Source of the DNA: Mycolicibacterium agri
Lineage (GTDB): Bacteria; Actinomycetota; Actinomycetes; Mycobacteriales; Mycobacteriaceae
Direction of reading: 5' to 3'
Length of the DNA stretch: 64,000 nucleotides
NCBI RefSeq assembly: GCF_002553505.1
Contig: NZ_PDCP01000007.1
Location: forward strand, 1-64,000
Shown here piece after piece: positions 28,077 to 36,195 of this stretch (its first letter is position 1; every line of letters starts with the position of its first letter). The translations under genes and the position numbers were made by a program. Under the pieces are notes generated by a model that did not search any database, was not told where the DNA came from, and saw only the letters and a program-made list of their open reading frames with translations.

Positions 28077-29465
28077 ATGTCAGGTCATCTCATCGATGAT
28101 GCGCCGCTGACGTCCTTCCACAAGAAGCTCGCGCTGTACTCGTCCGGCGGACCGTTCATCGACGGGTACGCCCTCACGATCATCGGTGTCGCGCTCATCA
28201 CCATGGAGCCGGCGCTGGATTTGTCGTCGACCGAGATCGGCTTGATCGGCGCCGCGAGTCTGGTCGGCGTGTTCGTCGGAGGCATGTTCTTCGGCTATCT
28301 CACCGACCGGATCGGCCGGCAGTTCATGTATATCGCCGACCTGCTCGCGCTCGCGCTCTTCTCCGTCCTGTCCGCCTTCGCCGGGGAGGCCTGGCAACTC
28401 ATCATCCTTCGCTTTCTGCTCGGCGTCGCGATCGGCGCCGACTATCCCATCGCCACATCACTCTTGGCCGAGTACTCCCCGAAGAAATACCGGGGCACGT
28501 TGCTCGGTGCCATGTTCGTCGTCTGGGCGATCGGAGCGGCGGCGGCGTTCGTCGTCGCCTATCTCCTGCGCGGTGTCGGCCCCGACGCGTGGCGCTATCT
28601 CCTCGCCAGCCCAGCGATATTCGCCGTCGCCACCCTGCTGGCGCGCCTGGGCACGCCCGAATCGGCGCGATGGCTCCTGAGTAAAGGCAGAGTCGCTCAA
28701 GCGGAAGCCGCCGTGAAGAAGGTCTTCGGTCCGCAGTACGGCGTCAAAGATCTCCCCGCGGAGCCGGAGGTGAAGACCTCCTTCGTCAAAGTCTTCCAAC
28801 GGCCGTACCTGCGCCGCACGATCTTCGTGGCGGTGTTCTGGACGGCCCAGGTGATACCGCTGTTCGCGGTGTACACCTTTGCGCCCGATCTGATGACGTC
28901 CTTCGGCCTGGAAGGTGATGCGAACCTCTACGGCGGCTCGCTGATCATCGCGCTGCTCTTCGTCGTCGGCGGGTTTCCCGGCCTCTACCTTGTCGAGCGC
29001 ATAGGTCGACGCAAGCTGCTGTTGGGCTCATTCGCGATCATCGTTGTCGCGTTGGCGATTCCCATTGTGGTTCCGGATGTTCCGGCATGGCTGTTCTTCA
29101 CGGCGCTCGCGGTTTTTGCGGTCACGTCCGGCGCGTCGAGCTTCCTCGAAGTCGTCTACCCCAACGAGATCTTCCCCACGGAAGTGCGCGCAACCGGTGT
29201 CGGCGTCGGGACGGCCGCCAGCCGAGTGGGGTCGGCGGCGAGCACCTACCTGATGCCGATCGCCTTGGCAAGTATCGGCGCCTCCGGAGTGATGGCCATC
29301 GGAGCCGCAATCACCCTGGGCGCGTTGATCATCAGTTACTTCCTGGCCCCCGAGACCCGCGGAATCGCCTTGCACGCCACATCCGCGGGCGACGCTGATG
29401 CGACGTCCGGGTCGCCGGTTGCGTCATCCGAAGTCACGCTATCGAGAACGGAATCCCATGACTGA
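28077..29465 (+). CDS. MFS transporter, sugar-porter-like
   Basis: A 462-residue inner-membrane transporter with about 12 hydrophobic helices. Family motifs are GYLTDRIGRQ near residue 80, the PESARWLLSKGR loop near 200, ERIGRRKLLLGS near 310 and PTEVRATGVG near 370. The ATG at 28077 starts MSGHLIDDAP; an earlier in-frame start would add a polar stretch unlike the family. Its stop overlaps the ureohydrolase start by 8 bp, so the two are one operon. Import of a guanidino compound is inferred from context only. Confidence 0.9.
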   Translation: MSGHLIDDAPLTSFHKKLALYSSGGPFIDGYALTIIGVALITMEPALDLSSTEIGLIGAASLVGVFVGGMFFGYLTDRIGRQFMYIADLLALALFSVLSAFAGEAWQLIILRFLLGVAIGADYPIATSLLAEYSPKKYRGTLLGAMFVVWAIGAAAAFVVAYLLRGVGPDAWRYLLASPAIFAVATLLARLGTPESARWLLSKGRVAQAEAAVKKVFGPQYGVKDLPAEPEVKTSFVKVFQRPYLRRTIFVAVFWTAQVIPLFAVYTFAPDLMTSFGLEGDANLYGGSLIIALLFVVGGFPGLYLVERIGRRKLLLGSFAIIVVALAIPIVVPDVPAWLFFTALAVFAVTSGASSFLEVVYPNEIFPTEVRATGVGVGTAASRVGSAASTYLMPIALASIGASGVMAIGAAITLGALIISYFLAPETRGIALHATSAGDADATSGSPVASSEVTLSRTESHD

Positions 29466-30474
29466 CAACATTCAAGTGGGTGCGGTCCCGTCCACGCAGG
29501 TCCCTCGCTATGCGGGCAAAAGCACGTTCGCACGCATCGTCGAGGCACACGAGGTCGGCGATTACGACATCGCGGTATTGGGCGTGCCGTTCGACGGGGG
29601 AACGTCCTACCGTCCTGGCGCGCGGTTCGGACCGATGGCCGTCCGGCAGGCCGCGCGCACGCTTCGGCCGGGCCATCACGTCGAGCTCGACGTCGCACCG
29701 CTACAGACCGTGCAGATCGTCGACGCAGGCGATATCACCGTCACGCCCTACGACATCGACGAAGCCTGCCGACAGATCCAGGACCGCACCGCCGAAATCC
29801 TGGGCGACCGCAACCGCAGGATCGTGTCGATCGGCGGGGATCACACGATCACGCTGCCCAGTTTGCGTGCGCTGCACAAGAAATACGGTCCGGTCGCGCT
29901 GGTGCACTTCGATGCCCACCTGGACACCTGGGACACGTACTTCAACGCGCCGGTCACCCACGGCACGGTCCTGCGGCGCGCGTTCGAAGAGGGGCTGCTG
30001 ATCGAGGACCACTCCGTCCACGTGGGAATCCGCGGGCCCATCTATGACCGAATGGACCTCAACGACGACGCCCACATGGGTTTTCGCACCTTCCGTGCCA
30101 GTGACCTGGACGTTATCGGCATCGACGCCGCCGTCGACGTGATCCGCAGGCGGGTGGGTGACGCCCCGCTGTATCTGTCGATCGACATCGACGTCTTGGA
30201 CCCCGCGTTCGCCCCGGGCACCGGCACGCCGGAGTCCGGCGGCCTGACCGCGCGCGAGTTGTTGCGAATGCTGCGCATGCTTACGGGGATGAACCTCATC
30301 GGCGCGGACGTCGTCGAAGTCGCGCCGGCCTACGACCACGCCGAGATCACGTCGGTGGCGGCGGCGACGGTCGTCTTCGATCTGCTGTGCCTCATGGTGC
30401 AGGACACCACTCCGACCGGGCCTACGAGTAAAGCGGCCGAGCAATTGGTCGGCCCGCCACCAGCGAACCGGTGA
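29458..30474 (+). CDS. Agmatinase/ureohydrolase family protein
   Basis: A 338-residue Mn-dependent ureohydrolase that releases urea from a guanidino substrate (agmatine, guanidinobutyrate or a relative). Metal-ligand motifs are complete: GGDHT near residue 130, HFDAHLDTW near 150 and SIDIDVLDPAFAPG near 240. GVPFDGGTSYRPGARFGP near residue 43 is typical of SpeB-like enzymes. It overlaps the transporter gene by 8 bp. Together with the divergent PucR regulator it forms a small catabolic unit. The exact substrate cannot be told from sequence. Confidence 0.92.
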   Translation: MTDNIQVGAVPSTQVPRYAGKSTFARIVEAHEVGDYDIAVLGVPFDGGTSYRPGARFGPMAVRQAARTLRPGHHVELDVAPLQTVQIVDAGDITVTPYDIDEACRQIQDRTAEILGDRNRRIVSIGGDHTITLPSLRALHKKYGPVALVHFDAHLDTWDTYFNAPVTHGTVLRRAFEEGLLIEDHSVHVGIRGPIYDRMDLNDDAHMGFRTFRASDLDVIGIDAAVDVIRRRVGDAPLYLSIDIDVLDPAFAPGTGTPESGGLTARELLRMLRMLTGMNLIGADVVEVAPAYDHAEITSVAAATVVFDLLCLMVQDTTPTGPTSKAAEQLVGPPPANR

Positions 30475-30497
30475 CGGGCCGAGGAATTCAGTTGTCG

Positions 30498-30809
30498 TCA
30501 GTTCCCGACCGACGGGGTGGCCACCCGCACCGAACCGTCGCCCAGCTTGGCTTTCGGAGTTGACACGCGTACCGAGTCACCCACCTTGATCCCGGGGTTG
30601 ACCTTCTCCGAGGCGCCGCCGAGCACGCTCTTGTTGCACTGGATGCACTCGACAACCGGGACGCCCCAGTCCGAAACGTCAATATTGGGTTGCGGATTCG
30701 ACGGAGAGGCGCTTGCGACGCCCGTCGTGAAACCCAGCGCGGCGAGGGCGAGGCCCCCCGACGTCAGTGCTCCGACGATCACCTTCTTCACGCTGTGGGT
30801 GGTGTTCAT
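30498..30809 (-). CDS. Small secreted protein
   Basis: A 103-residue protein with a Sec-type signal peptide: VKKVIVGALTSGG, a hydrophobic core, then ASASPS as a likely cleavage site near residue 36. The mature part is about 68 residues and contains one C-x-x-C pair (VECIQCNKS) and the repeated pattern VRVSTP/VRVATP near the end. A GAAAGGAAGC stretch precedes the ATG. I do not recognise the family. Confidence 0.75.
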   Translation of the reverse strand: MNTTHSVKKVIVGALTSGGLALAALGFTTGVASASPSNPQPNIDVSDWGVPVVECIQCNKSVLGGASEKVNPGIKVGDSVRVSTPKAKLGDGSVRVATPSVGN

Positions 30810-30975
30810 GTTGTTGCTTCCTTTCGTGAGGCTCCGCGCTTCTCGCGTCGCCGTTGCGACAAGTACAGAGGCACGTTGCGACTACCGATCCCAAGAACGG
30901 CCAGGCAGCGGCCGAGCAGGGTATGGGGTTGACGATGCGCGCAAGATGGGGGGTACCGCAGTAAAGGGGAGAGCC

Positions 30976-31338
30976 ATGGCCAGCGACGAACGAGCTGAGG
31001 CGCCCGACGAGCTGGATCGCCGGTCAGCCGAACTCGATGAGCATGAAAAGGCGCTTGAGCATCGCGAGGCTCAGCTGAACAAGCGCGAATATCTCGCGGC
31101 CGAACGGGACCGCATCGCGGCGGAGCGCGACATGTTGGCCAATGACCGGGAAGCGGCGGCCGACGAACGGGAGAGGAGCGCCGACGAGCGCGAGGGCACG
31201 GCCGCCGAACGTGAGCGGGAGAGGTTAGGGCGGGCCGTTGACGAACAGCAGCGCAGGCGTGCAGGCGCGCGGCGCGAAGACGCCGAGGTGTCACGTGAGA
31301 TGGCCGAGTCAGAGCGCCGCAGCGAAGGTGGCCAGTGA
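30976..31338 (+). CDS. Charged coiled-coil protein
   Basis: A 120-residue, highly charged protein made almost entirely of Glu, Arg, Ala and Asp. From residue 15 it shows heptad-like repeats (ELDEHEKALEHREAQL, AAERDRIAAERDML, ADERERSADERE), so one long coiled coil is expected. There is no signal peptide or membrane helix. AAGGGGAGAG precedes the ATG. Such small coiled-coil proteins occur in mycobacterial stress regions. The function is unknown. Confidence 0.7.
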   Translation: MASDERAEAPDELDRRSAELDEHEKALEHREAQLNKREYLAAERDRIAAERDMLANDREAAADERERSADEREGTAAERERERLGRAVDEQQRRRAGARREDAEVSREMAESERRSEGGQ

Positions 31339-31354
31339 CGGCCAGTACGCGGCT

Positions 31355-31636
31355 TTACGGTGACGCCAGCTGGCCGCGCAGGTCGTCGACGTAGCTGTCG
31401 TAGGCGGCAGCGACCGCGTCGAGGTCGATCTCCTCGGGCAGATCGTCGGGGCTTTGACGCGCGACGAGATAGTCCGCGGTGGCCTCGACGACGCGTCGTT
31501 CGTCGTCGGCGATCTGCCCGACGACGTCGGGGTCGGCATGAATGCGCACGACGACGGTGTCCTCGCCGTATCCCGGCAATCGGACCACATAGTCGTGATC
31601 ACCGAGCGGCTCAAGGGTGGGTTGGTTCATGCCCAT
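31355..31636 (-). CDS. Small conserved hypothetical protein
   Basis: A protein of about 93 residues with a beta-rich start (LGDHDYVVRLPGYGEDTVVVRIH) and an acidic helical end (LPEEIDLDAVAAAYDSYVDDL). GGAG lies 5 nt before the ATG at 31636; a second ATG two codons later is possible. It sits 19 bp downstream of the membrane-protein gene on the same strand and may be the last gene of the ferredoxin operon. The function is unknown. Confidence 0.65.
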   Translation of the reverse strand: MGMNQPTLEPLGDHDYVVRLPGYGEDTVVVRIHADPDVVGQIADDERRVVEATADYLVARQSPDDLPEEIDLDAVAAAYDSYVDDLRGQLASP

Positions 31637-31655
31637 CACTTCTCCTTCGCGGTCT

Positions 31656-32084
31656 TCATGTCGACAGCAGCGCGGCGCCAAGCGCGACAAGCGCCCCGAA
31701 CTTCATGACTTCGGAGCCGACGTAGGCGTGATGCGCGCGTGAGCGAGGCCCGTCCTCCCCGCCCAAGATTCGCTCCGAGCGTCGGTTCAGACGGGGCCGC
31801 ACCAGCAGTAGCTGGAAGGCAAGCAGTGCGCCGGTCAGGGTCGCGAGCACCAGCACCGGGCCTGATGGTTTCGCGACGGCCAGACACACCGCGATGACCA
31901 CCGCCCATACCACTTCGGCGATGTTCAGTGCGCGGAACACGATGCGTCCGATCGCCAGGCCCACGCGAACGTCGAGACCCTCGGCGCGGAATTTCAGCGG
32001 CGCTTCCATAAACGAGATCGCCAATACCATCCCGAGCCATATCAGCGCCGCCGCCGCGGCAACCCGGATGGCAACTTCGGTCAT
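31656..32084 (-). CDS. Four-helix integral membrane protein
   Basis: A 142-residue protein with hydrophobic helices at about residues 6-26, 45-68, 75-93 and 122-140, and the conserved-looking MEAPLKFRAEGLDVRVGLAIGR after the first helix. It is similar in type to DUF4149-like membrane proteins, but the family is uncertain. The ATG overlaps the stop of the upstream regulator gene as ATGA (32081-32084), so it is translated from the fdxA-regulator transcript. Confidence 0.75.
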   Translation of the reverse strand: MTEVAIRVAAAAALIWLGMVLAISFMEAPLKFRAEGLDVRVGLAIGRIVFRALNIAEVVWAVVIAVCLAVAKPSGPVLVLATLTGALLAFQLLLVRPRLNRRSERILGGEDGPRSRAHHAYVGSEVMKFGALVALGAALLST

Positions 32085-32776
32085 CGTGTCTCCTCAGTGC
32101 TTCTTTTTGCGCGGACCAGACGCGCCACGCACAAGTCAGGTTCGACGAAGGGGTCCAGGCGGTTGACGTCGACCGGTGCCCGCATCGCGGTCAGTGCGCC
32201 CTGCATGAGGCCGAGGTGCACGGAGCAAACAACCTCTCGGTGCTGTTCAGCCAGACTCTGAAAAGGGCAGTGCCGCAGTCGAATTTCGCGTGTGCGGGGT
32301 CCTTCGGCGGGTTCCGGCTCGAAGCCAAGCCCTGCCAGGATTTCGATCAGTTCGTTGACCGCTTCGGTTTTCGACGGGGTGCGACGCCGGCTGGGTGCGC
32401 TAACCAGCGTCGCGCTCGTCGAACGGCCCAACTGTGCCGCGATCGCCGCGGCGTCAGGGTCAGCGGCCACGTAGTCGGTCAGGATGCTGGCGAGAAACTC
32501 GTAGTTGGTCGGTCCGTTCGGATCCATCCGGCGACTGGCACAAAACAGAACCGGCGGGCGGCCGGGGCCGGCGGAATCGCCCATCACCTGCTCGACCCGA
32601 CCTGCGCGCAGCAACGCCTCGATGTGGAACCGGACCGTGTTCGGGTGCACACCGAGTTCATCGGCGATGCTGCTGATGCTGCGCGGTTCGTCCGATGCGC
32701 GCAGCAATTCGTAGATGACGTCCCGACGAAGGGGCGGCCGCGTCGTCGACCGTGGCACGGTCGTGTCGGTCGGCAT
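32081..32776 (-). CDS. ArsR-like (COG2345-type) regulator with Cys/His cluster, copy 1
   Basis: A 231-residue regulator. The N-terminal winged helix (residues 12-75) has ISSIADELGVHPNTVRFHIEALL. The C-terminal domain has Cys and His placed as possible metal or Fe-S ligands: CPF, then 13 residues, VCSVHLG near residue 185, and EPDLC near 215. This pattern recalls the SufR-type Fe-S sensors of the same superfamily. The gene follows fdxA with a 1-base overlap (TGATG) and is followed by a membrane-protein gene with a 4-base overlap. A paralogue lies at 35299-36036. The signal sensed is unknown; a redox or NO cue is an inference. Confidence 0.85.
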   Translation of the reverse strand: MPTDTTVPRSTTRPPLRRDVIYELLRASDEPRSISSIADELGVHPNTVRFHIEALLRAGRVEQVMGDSAGPGRPPVLFCASRRMDPNGPTNYEFLASILTDYVAADPDAAAIAAQLGRSTSATLVSAPSRRRTPSKTEAVNELIEILAGLGFEPEPAEGPRTREIRLRHCPFQSLAEQHREVVCSVHLGLMQGALTAMRAPVDVNRLDPFVEPDLCVARLVRAKRSTEETR

Positions 32777-33120
32777 CAGTCGCCTCGCGGCGGCAGCGCG
32801 GCGATCATCGGAGTGTCGGCGTCGACGACGCCGAGTTTGGCGGCGCCGCCTGGTGATCCCAACGGGCCGGGCTGCCCGGGCAGTGTTTCGGTGAAGAACT
32901 TCGCGTTCTCCTCGAGGTACGGCTGCAGGGGCTCGGGCAGGTCGTCTTCGTAGTAGATGGCTTCGACGGGACAGACCGGTTCGCACGCGCCACAGTCGAC
33001 ACATTCGTCGGGATGGATGTAGAGCATCCGCTTTCCTTCGTAGATGCAGTCCACCGGACACTCATCGACACACGCGCGGTCCTTGATGTCCACGCAGGGT
33101 TCTCCGATCACGTACGTCAT
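32776..33120 (-). CDS. fdxA: 7Fe ferredoxin, FdxA type
   Basis: A 114-residue ferredoxin with an N-terminal CVDECPVDCIYEG cluster and a CVDCGACEPVCPVEAIYYE cluster, as in [3Fe-4S][4Fe-4S] proteins. The long C-terminal tail (GPLGSPGGAAKLG) closely resembles M. tuberculosis FdxA (Rv2007c), a member of the hypoxia/NO (DosR) regulon. TAATAT (complement of 33128-33133) ends 7 nt before the ATG, so the transcript is probably leaderless. It is first in an operon with the regulator and the membrane protein. No clear DosR box is visible upstream. Confidence 0.93.
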   Translation of the reverse strand: MTYVIGEPCVDIKDRACVDECPVDCIYEGKRMLYIHPDECVDCGACEPVCPVEAIYYEDDLPEPLQPYLEENAKFFTETLPGQPGPLGSPGGAAKLGVVDADTPMIAALPPRGD

Positions 33121-33133
33121 GGGGCTGATATTA

Positions 33134-33152
33134 CTCCAAATATAACTTGGAG
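33134..33152. promoter_or_regulatory. Inverted repeat between the divergent fdxA and DUF2249 promoters
   Basis: CTCCAA (33134-33139) and TTGGAG (33147-33152) form an inverted repeat with an AT-rich 7-nt centre. It lies between two predicted leaderless -10 hexamers, TAATAT for fdxA on the minus strand and TAGTAT (33156-33161) for DUF2249. It is a good candidate operator for one of the neighbouring ArsR-like regulators. Confidence 0.6.
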
Positions 33153-33167
33153 GAATAGTATGTTTGT

Positions 33168-33455
33168 ATGACGCCCTACGACGCCCCTGCGGTCGCCGAC
33201 GCCGACGAATTCGACGTGCGGCGGATACCCAAATATCAACGGCTGCCGTTGATTTTCGCGCGATTCGACCTGCTCGCCGCAGGCGAGTCATTCGTCCTCG
33301 TGGTCGATCATGACCCGGTCGAGATACACGAGGACTTTGCGCGCCACCGACCCGGCGCCTACGCATGGCGCTACCTGGAGGGCAGCGACTCGGACAGGCG
33401 GTGGCGGATCAGGATCGTTCGCATCACCGACCCCGTGGCGATGCGCCTGCTGTGA
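33168..33455 (+). CDS. DUF2249 domain protein
   Basis: A 95-residue protein that is almost entirely a DUF2249 domain: [20 protein letters not shown] near residue 14, [19 protein letters not shown] near 39 and [11 protein letters not shown] near 64. DUF2249 proteins occur next to hemerythrins and nitric oxide or respiratory genes in many bacteria, but no reaction has been established to my knowledge. TAGTAT at 33156-33161 ends 6 nt before the ATG, so a leaderless transcript is likely. It is followed by ctaD on the same strand after a separate promoter-like region. Confidence 0.87.
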   Translation: MTPYDAPAVADADEFDVRRIPKYQRLPLIFARFDLLAAGESFVLVVDHDPVEIHEDFARHRPGAYAWRYLEGSDSDRRWRIRIVRITDPVAMRLL

Positions 33456-33470
33456 GGGCTTCCGGTGGTG

Positions 33471-33500
33471 CTATTTAGAGGGCTATACTCATTTAAATAG
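33471..33500 (+). promoter_or_regulatory. Promoter/operator upstream of ctaD
   Basis: CTATTTA (33471-33477) and TAAATAG (33494-33500) form an exact 7-bp inverted repeat around a consensus-like -10, TATACT (33484-33489). The order TTTAG, GG, TATACT, CATTTA recurs nearly unchanged at 36092-36113. Such AT-rich sequence is rare in this window. A repressor bound here would cover the -10. Confidence 0.6.
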
Positions 33501-33523
33501 GAGCTTCCGAGGAAGTGGTGCAG

Positions 33524-33571
33524 ATGGCACACCAGATGCCTGGGCGCCGCGACGATCCGGGCCCAGCATGA
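33524..33571 (+). CDS. 15-residue leader ORF coupled to ctaD
   Basis: ATG at 33524 opens a frame of 15 codons ([15 protein letters not shown]) whose TGA overlaps the ctaD ATG as ATGA (33568-33571). GAGGAAG lies about 8-10 nt before it, whereas ctaD itself lacks a clear ribosome binding site. Translation of ctaD by coupling to this short leader is therefore likely. The frame is too short for conservation to be judged here. Confidence 0.45.
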   Translation: MAHQMPGRRDDPGPA

Positions 33572-35277
33572 GTACGCTCGCCGAACTGGTACCGACCCGG
33601 CCGCTGCCGGCGCAACCAAGCGTCAAGCAGGCACTTGTCTACCGGGTGGTGACGACCACCGACCCGAAACTGCTTGGCGTCATGTACACGGTCACCTCGA
33701 TCGCCTTCTTCATGGTCGGTGGGTTGATGGCGTTATTGATGCGCGCCGAACTCGCGCGCCCCGGGCTGCAGTTCGTTTCGAACGAGCAGTACAACCAGCT
33801 GTTCACCATGCACGGCACGATCATGCTGTTGCTGTATGCGACCCCGGTGGTGTTTGGCTTCGCCAACTGCATTCTGCCTCTGCAGATCGGCGCGCCCGAT
33901 GTCGCGTTTCCTCGGCTGAACGCATTCAGTTACTGGCTCTACCTGTTCGGGGCGCTGGTCACGGTCGCCGGATTTGTCACTCCTGGCGGGGCAGCGGACT
34001 TCGGCTGGACCGCCTACACCCCGCTCAGCAGCGCACTGCATTCGCCTGGCGTAGGTGGCGACCTCTGGATCATGGGTCTCGCGATCGCGGGTCTGGGCAC
34101 CATCCTCGGTGCGGTGAACATGATCACCACGGTGGTGTGCATGCGAGCCCCCGGCATGACGATGTTCCGAATGCCGATCTTCACCTGGAACATCCTTGTC
34201 ACGAGCGTCCTGATTCTGATTGCTTTTCCACTCCTGACCGCGGCGCTCTTGGGGCTGGCAGCGGATCGGCACCTGGGGGCGCACGTCTATGACCCCGCCA
34301 ACGGTGGTGTGATCCTGTGGCAGCACCTGTTCTGGTTCTTCGGCCACCCCGAGGTCTACATCGTTGCGCTGCCGTTCTTCGGCATCGTCACCGAGATCAT
34401 CCCGGTGTTCAGTCGCAAACCGGTGTTTGGGTACACGAGCATGGTGTACGCGACGGTGAGCATCGCGGCCTTGTCGACCTCGGTGTGGGCGCACCACATG
34501 TTCGCCACGGGCGCGGTGCTGCTGCCGTTCTTCTCGTTCATGTCATATCTGATCGCGGTGCCGACCGGGATCAAGTTCGTCAACTGGATCGGCACGATGT
34601 GGAAGGGACAGCTGACATTTGAGACGCCGATGCTGTTCACGGTCGGCTTCATGCTCACCTTCCTGCTCGGTGGCCTGTCGGGTGTCATGCTGGCCAGCCC
34701 ACCGCTCGACTTCCACATCACCGACACCTATTTCCTGGTTGCACACTTTCACTACGTGCTGTTCGGCACGATCGTGTTCGCCACCTACGCGGGCATCTAC
34801 TTCTGGTATCCGAAGATGACCGGCCGACTGCTCGACGAACGGCTGGGCAAGCTGCATTTCTGGCTGACGCTGATCGGGTTTCACACCACCTTCCTGGTGC
34901 AGCACTGGTTGGGCAACGAAGGCATGCCGCGCCGCTATGCCGACTACCTACCCAGCGATGGGTTCACCACCTTGAATGTCGTGTCGACGATCGGAGCGTT
35001 CATCCTGGGCATCTCGATGCTGCCGTTCCTGTGGAATATCTTCACCAGCTACCGCTACGGCGAGCCGGTGACCGTCGATGACCCGTGGGGCTACGGTAAC
35101 TCGCTGGAGTGGGCGACCAGCTGCCCGCCGCCGCGGCACAACTTCACCGAGCTGCCGCGGATCCGTTCCGAGCGGCCGGCATTCGAGCTGCACTATCCGC
35201 ACATGGTGAACCGGATACGCCGCGAAGCGCACATCGGTCGCACAGACCACGCGCCCGCTGTCAGGTGGCACGGGTAG
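33568..35277 (+). CDS. ctaD: Cytochrome c oxidase subunit I (aa3 type), solitary copy
   Basis: A 569-residue heme-copper oxidase subunit with 12 hydrophobic helices. Key residues are present: heme a His in MHGTIM, the CuB His-Tyr and proton-channel Glu in [16 protein letters not shown], the CuB His pair in VWAHHMF, the K-channel Lys in [10 protein letters not shown], and the heme ligands in HFHYVLFG. It reduces oxygen to water in the inner membrane. No subunit II or III gene is nearby, so it is probably a second ctaD that borrows subunits from the main oxidase or is used under special conditions. It lies between two Cys/His regulators. The ATG at 33568 gives the standard N-terminus. Confidence 0.94.
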   Translation: MSTLAELVPTRPLPAQPSVKQALVYRVVTTTDPKLLGVMYTVTSIAFFMVGGLMALLMRAELARPGLQFVSNEQYNQLFTMHGTIMLLLYATPVVFGFANCILPLQIGAPDVAFPRLNAFSYWLYLFGALVTVAGFVTPGGAADFGWTAYTPLSSALHSPGVGGDLWIMGLAIAGLGTILGAVNMITTVVCMRAPGMTMFRMPIFTWNILVTSVLILIAFPLLTAALLGLAADRHLGAHVYDPANGGVILWQHLFWFFGHPEVYIVALPFFGIVTEIIPVFSRKPVFGYTSMVYATVSIAALSTSVWAHHMFATGAVLLPFFSFMSYLIAVPTGIKFVNWIGTMWKGQLTFETPMLFTVGFMLTFLLGGLSGVMLASPPLDFHITDTYFLVAHFHYVLFGTIVFATYAGIYFWYPKMTGRLLDERLGKLHFWLTLIGFHTTFLVQHWLGNEGMPRRYADYLPSDGFTTLNVVSTIGAFILGISMLPFLWNIFTSYRYGEPVTVDDPWGYGNSLEWATSCPPPRHNFTELPRIRSERPAFELHYPHMVNRIRREAHIGRTDHAPAVRWHG

Positions 35278-35298
35278 CCGACCGTTTCTCGCGAGGAA

Positions 35299-36036
35299 TT
35301 AGGACCGTCGCGAGGCTAGCCTGGCGATGCACAGTTCCGGTTCGACGAATGGGTCGAGCCGAGTCGATACCCCGTTCACTTGTGCGGCGGGTGGTGGACC
35401 GGTTGCAGCGGCCGTGTCGAGCAGGCCCTGCAGCAAGCCCAGGTGGATGCCGCATGTCACCTCAGGATGGGATCGAGCCAGTTCCCGGACCGGGCAGGCG
35501 CGCAGCCGAATCACCCGTTGTTTCTCGACGACTTGTTCACTGTCAGACGACAGCGATGCCATCGGCTCGGACGGTGCAACCAGTTCAGGGTCGAAACCCA
35601 TGCGATCGAAGATGTCGGCAGCCAGCGCGGCGCCGCGATCCAGCGGCGTCGCCCGCTCAGCGTCGTCTGCTGGGGCCTCACCACGCGATCCCGCTATCCG
35701 CTTGGCCCACCGCAATCCGGTGCGCTGTGCGCGGCGAGCGCGTTTCTCCGCGGTCCTGCCCAGTTCCATCGCGAGAACCTCGGCGAGGACTCGATAGTCC
35801 AGCCGTTCCTCTACTGTGCGGTAGCCGGTTCGTGGACGACCGACTCCGTCGCGGTTCATCCGCACCCGTTCCAGAGCGCCTTGATCGCACAAGGCGTCTA
35901 GGTGAAATCGAACCGTCGTGATGTGCAAGTTGATCCGCGACGCCAGCTCGACGGCGTCGATCGGCCCGTCGTGTTCACGCACCATCTGCAGCACTCGGTC
36001 GCGTTGGTGGTTGCGTGGCAGACGATTTCGTCGCAC
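35299..36036 (-). CDS. ArsR-like (COG2345-type) regulator with Cys/His cluster, copy 2
   Basis: A 245-residue paralogue of the regulator at 32081-32776. The winged helix has DAVELASRINLHITTVRFHLDAL. The C-terminal part keeps the same spacing: CPV, 13 residues, TCGIHLG near residue 190, and EPELC near 235. Conservation of all three Cys and the His in both copies suggests a bound metal or Fe-S cluster. It converges on ctaD with a 21-bp gap and diverges from the DUF5994 operon, whose promoter carries the motif also found before ctaD. Confidence 0.85.
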   Translation of the reverse strand: MRRNRLPRNHQRDRVLQMVREHDGPIDAVELASRINLHITTVRFHLDALCDQGALERVRMNRDGVGRPRTGYRTVEERLDYRVLAEVLAMELGRTAEKRARRAQRTGLRWAKRIAGSRGEAPADDAERATPLDRGAALAADIFDRMGFDPELVAPSEPMASLSSDSEQVVEKQRVIRLRACPVRELARSHPEVTCGIHLGLLQGLLDTAAATGPPPAAQVNGVSTRLDPFVEPELCIARLASRRS

Positions 36037-36091
36037 ACCTGTGGCTTTGGCGCCGTCTTCTGCGTTCAGCGGACTCTTACCTTCTCTTATT

Positions 36092-36113
36092 TTTAGCGGA
36101 TATACTTCATTTA
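36092..36113 (+). promoter_or_regulatory. Promoter/operator upstream of the DUF5994-DUF3040-SPFH operon
   Basis: TTTAGCGGATATACTTCATT and the following TA repeat the arrangement at 33474-33495 (TTTAG, GG, TATACT, CATTTA) with one-base spacing changes. TATACT at 36101-36106 is a strong -10 and predicts a leader of about 80 nt before the ATG at 36196. The rest of 36037-36195 has no gene. Confidence 0.55.
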
Positions 36114-36195
36114 TATTAACAGCCTTTCAACGAGCTGCGGCCGTACAGAATTCGATTTCTTCACAACTCAACGACTCGCGACGGGAGGGCCGCAC

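Noticed and set aside
33121..33167. DosR box upstream of fdxA
   Set aside because: FdxA is DosR-controlled in M. tuberculosis, but no GGGAC..GTCCC-type palindrome is visible; the inverted repeat present is different.
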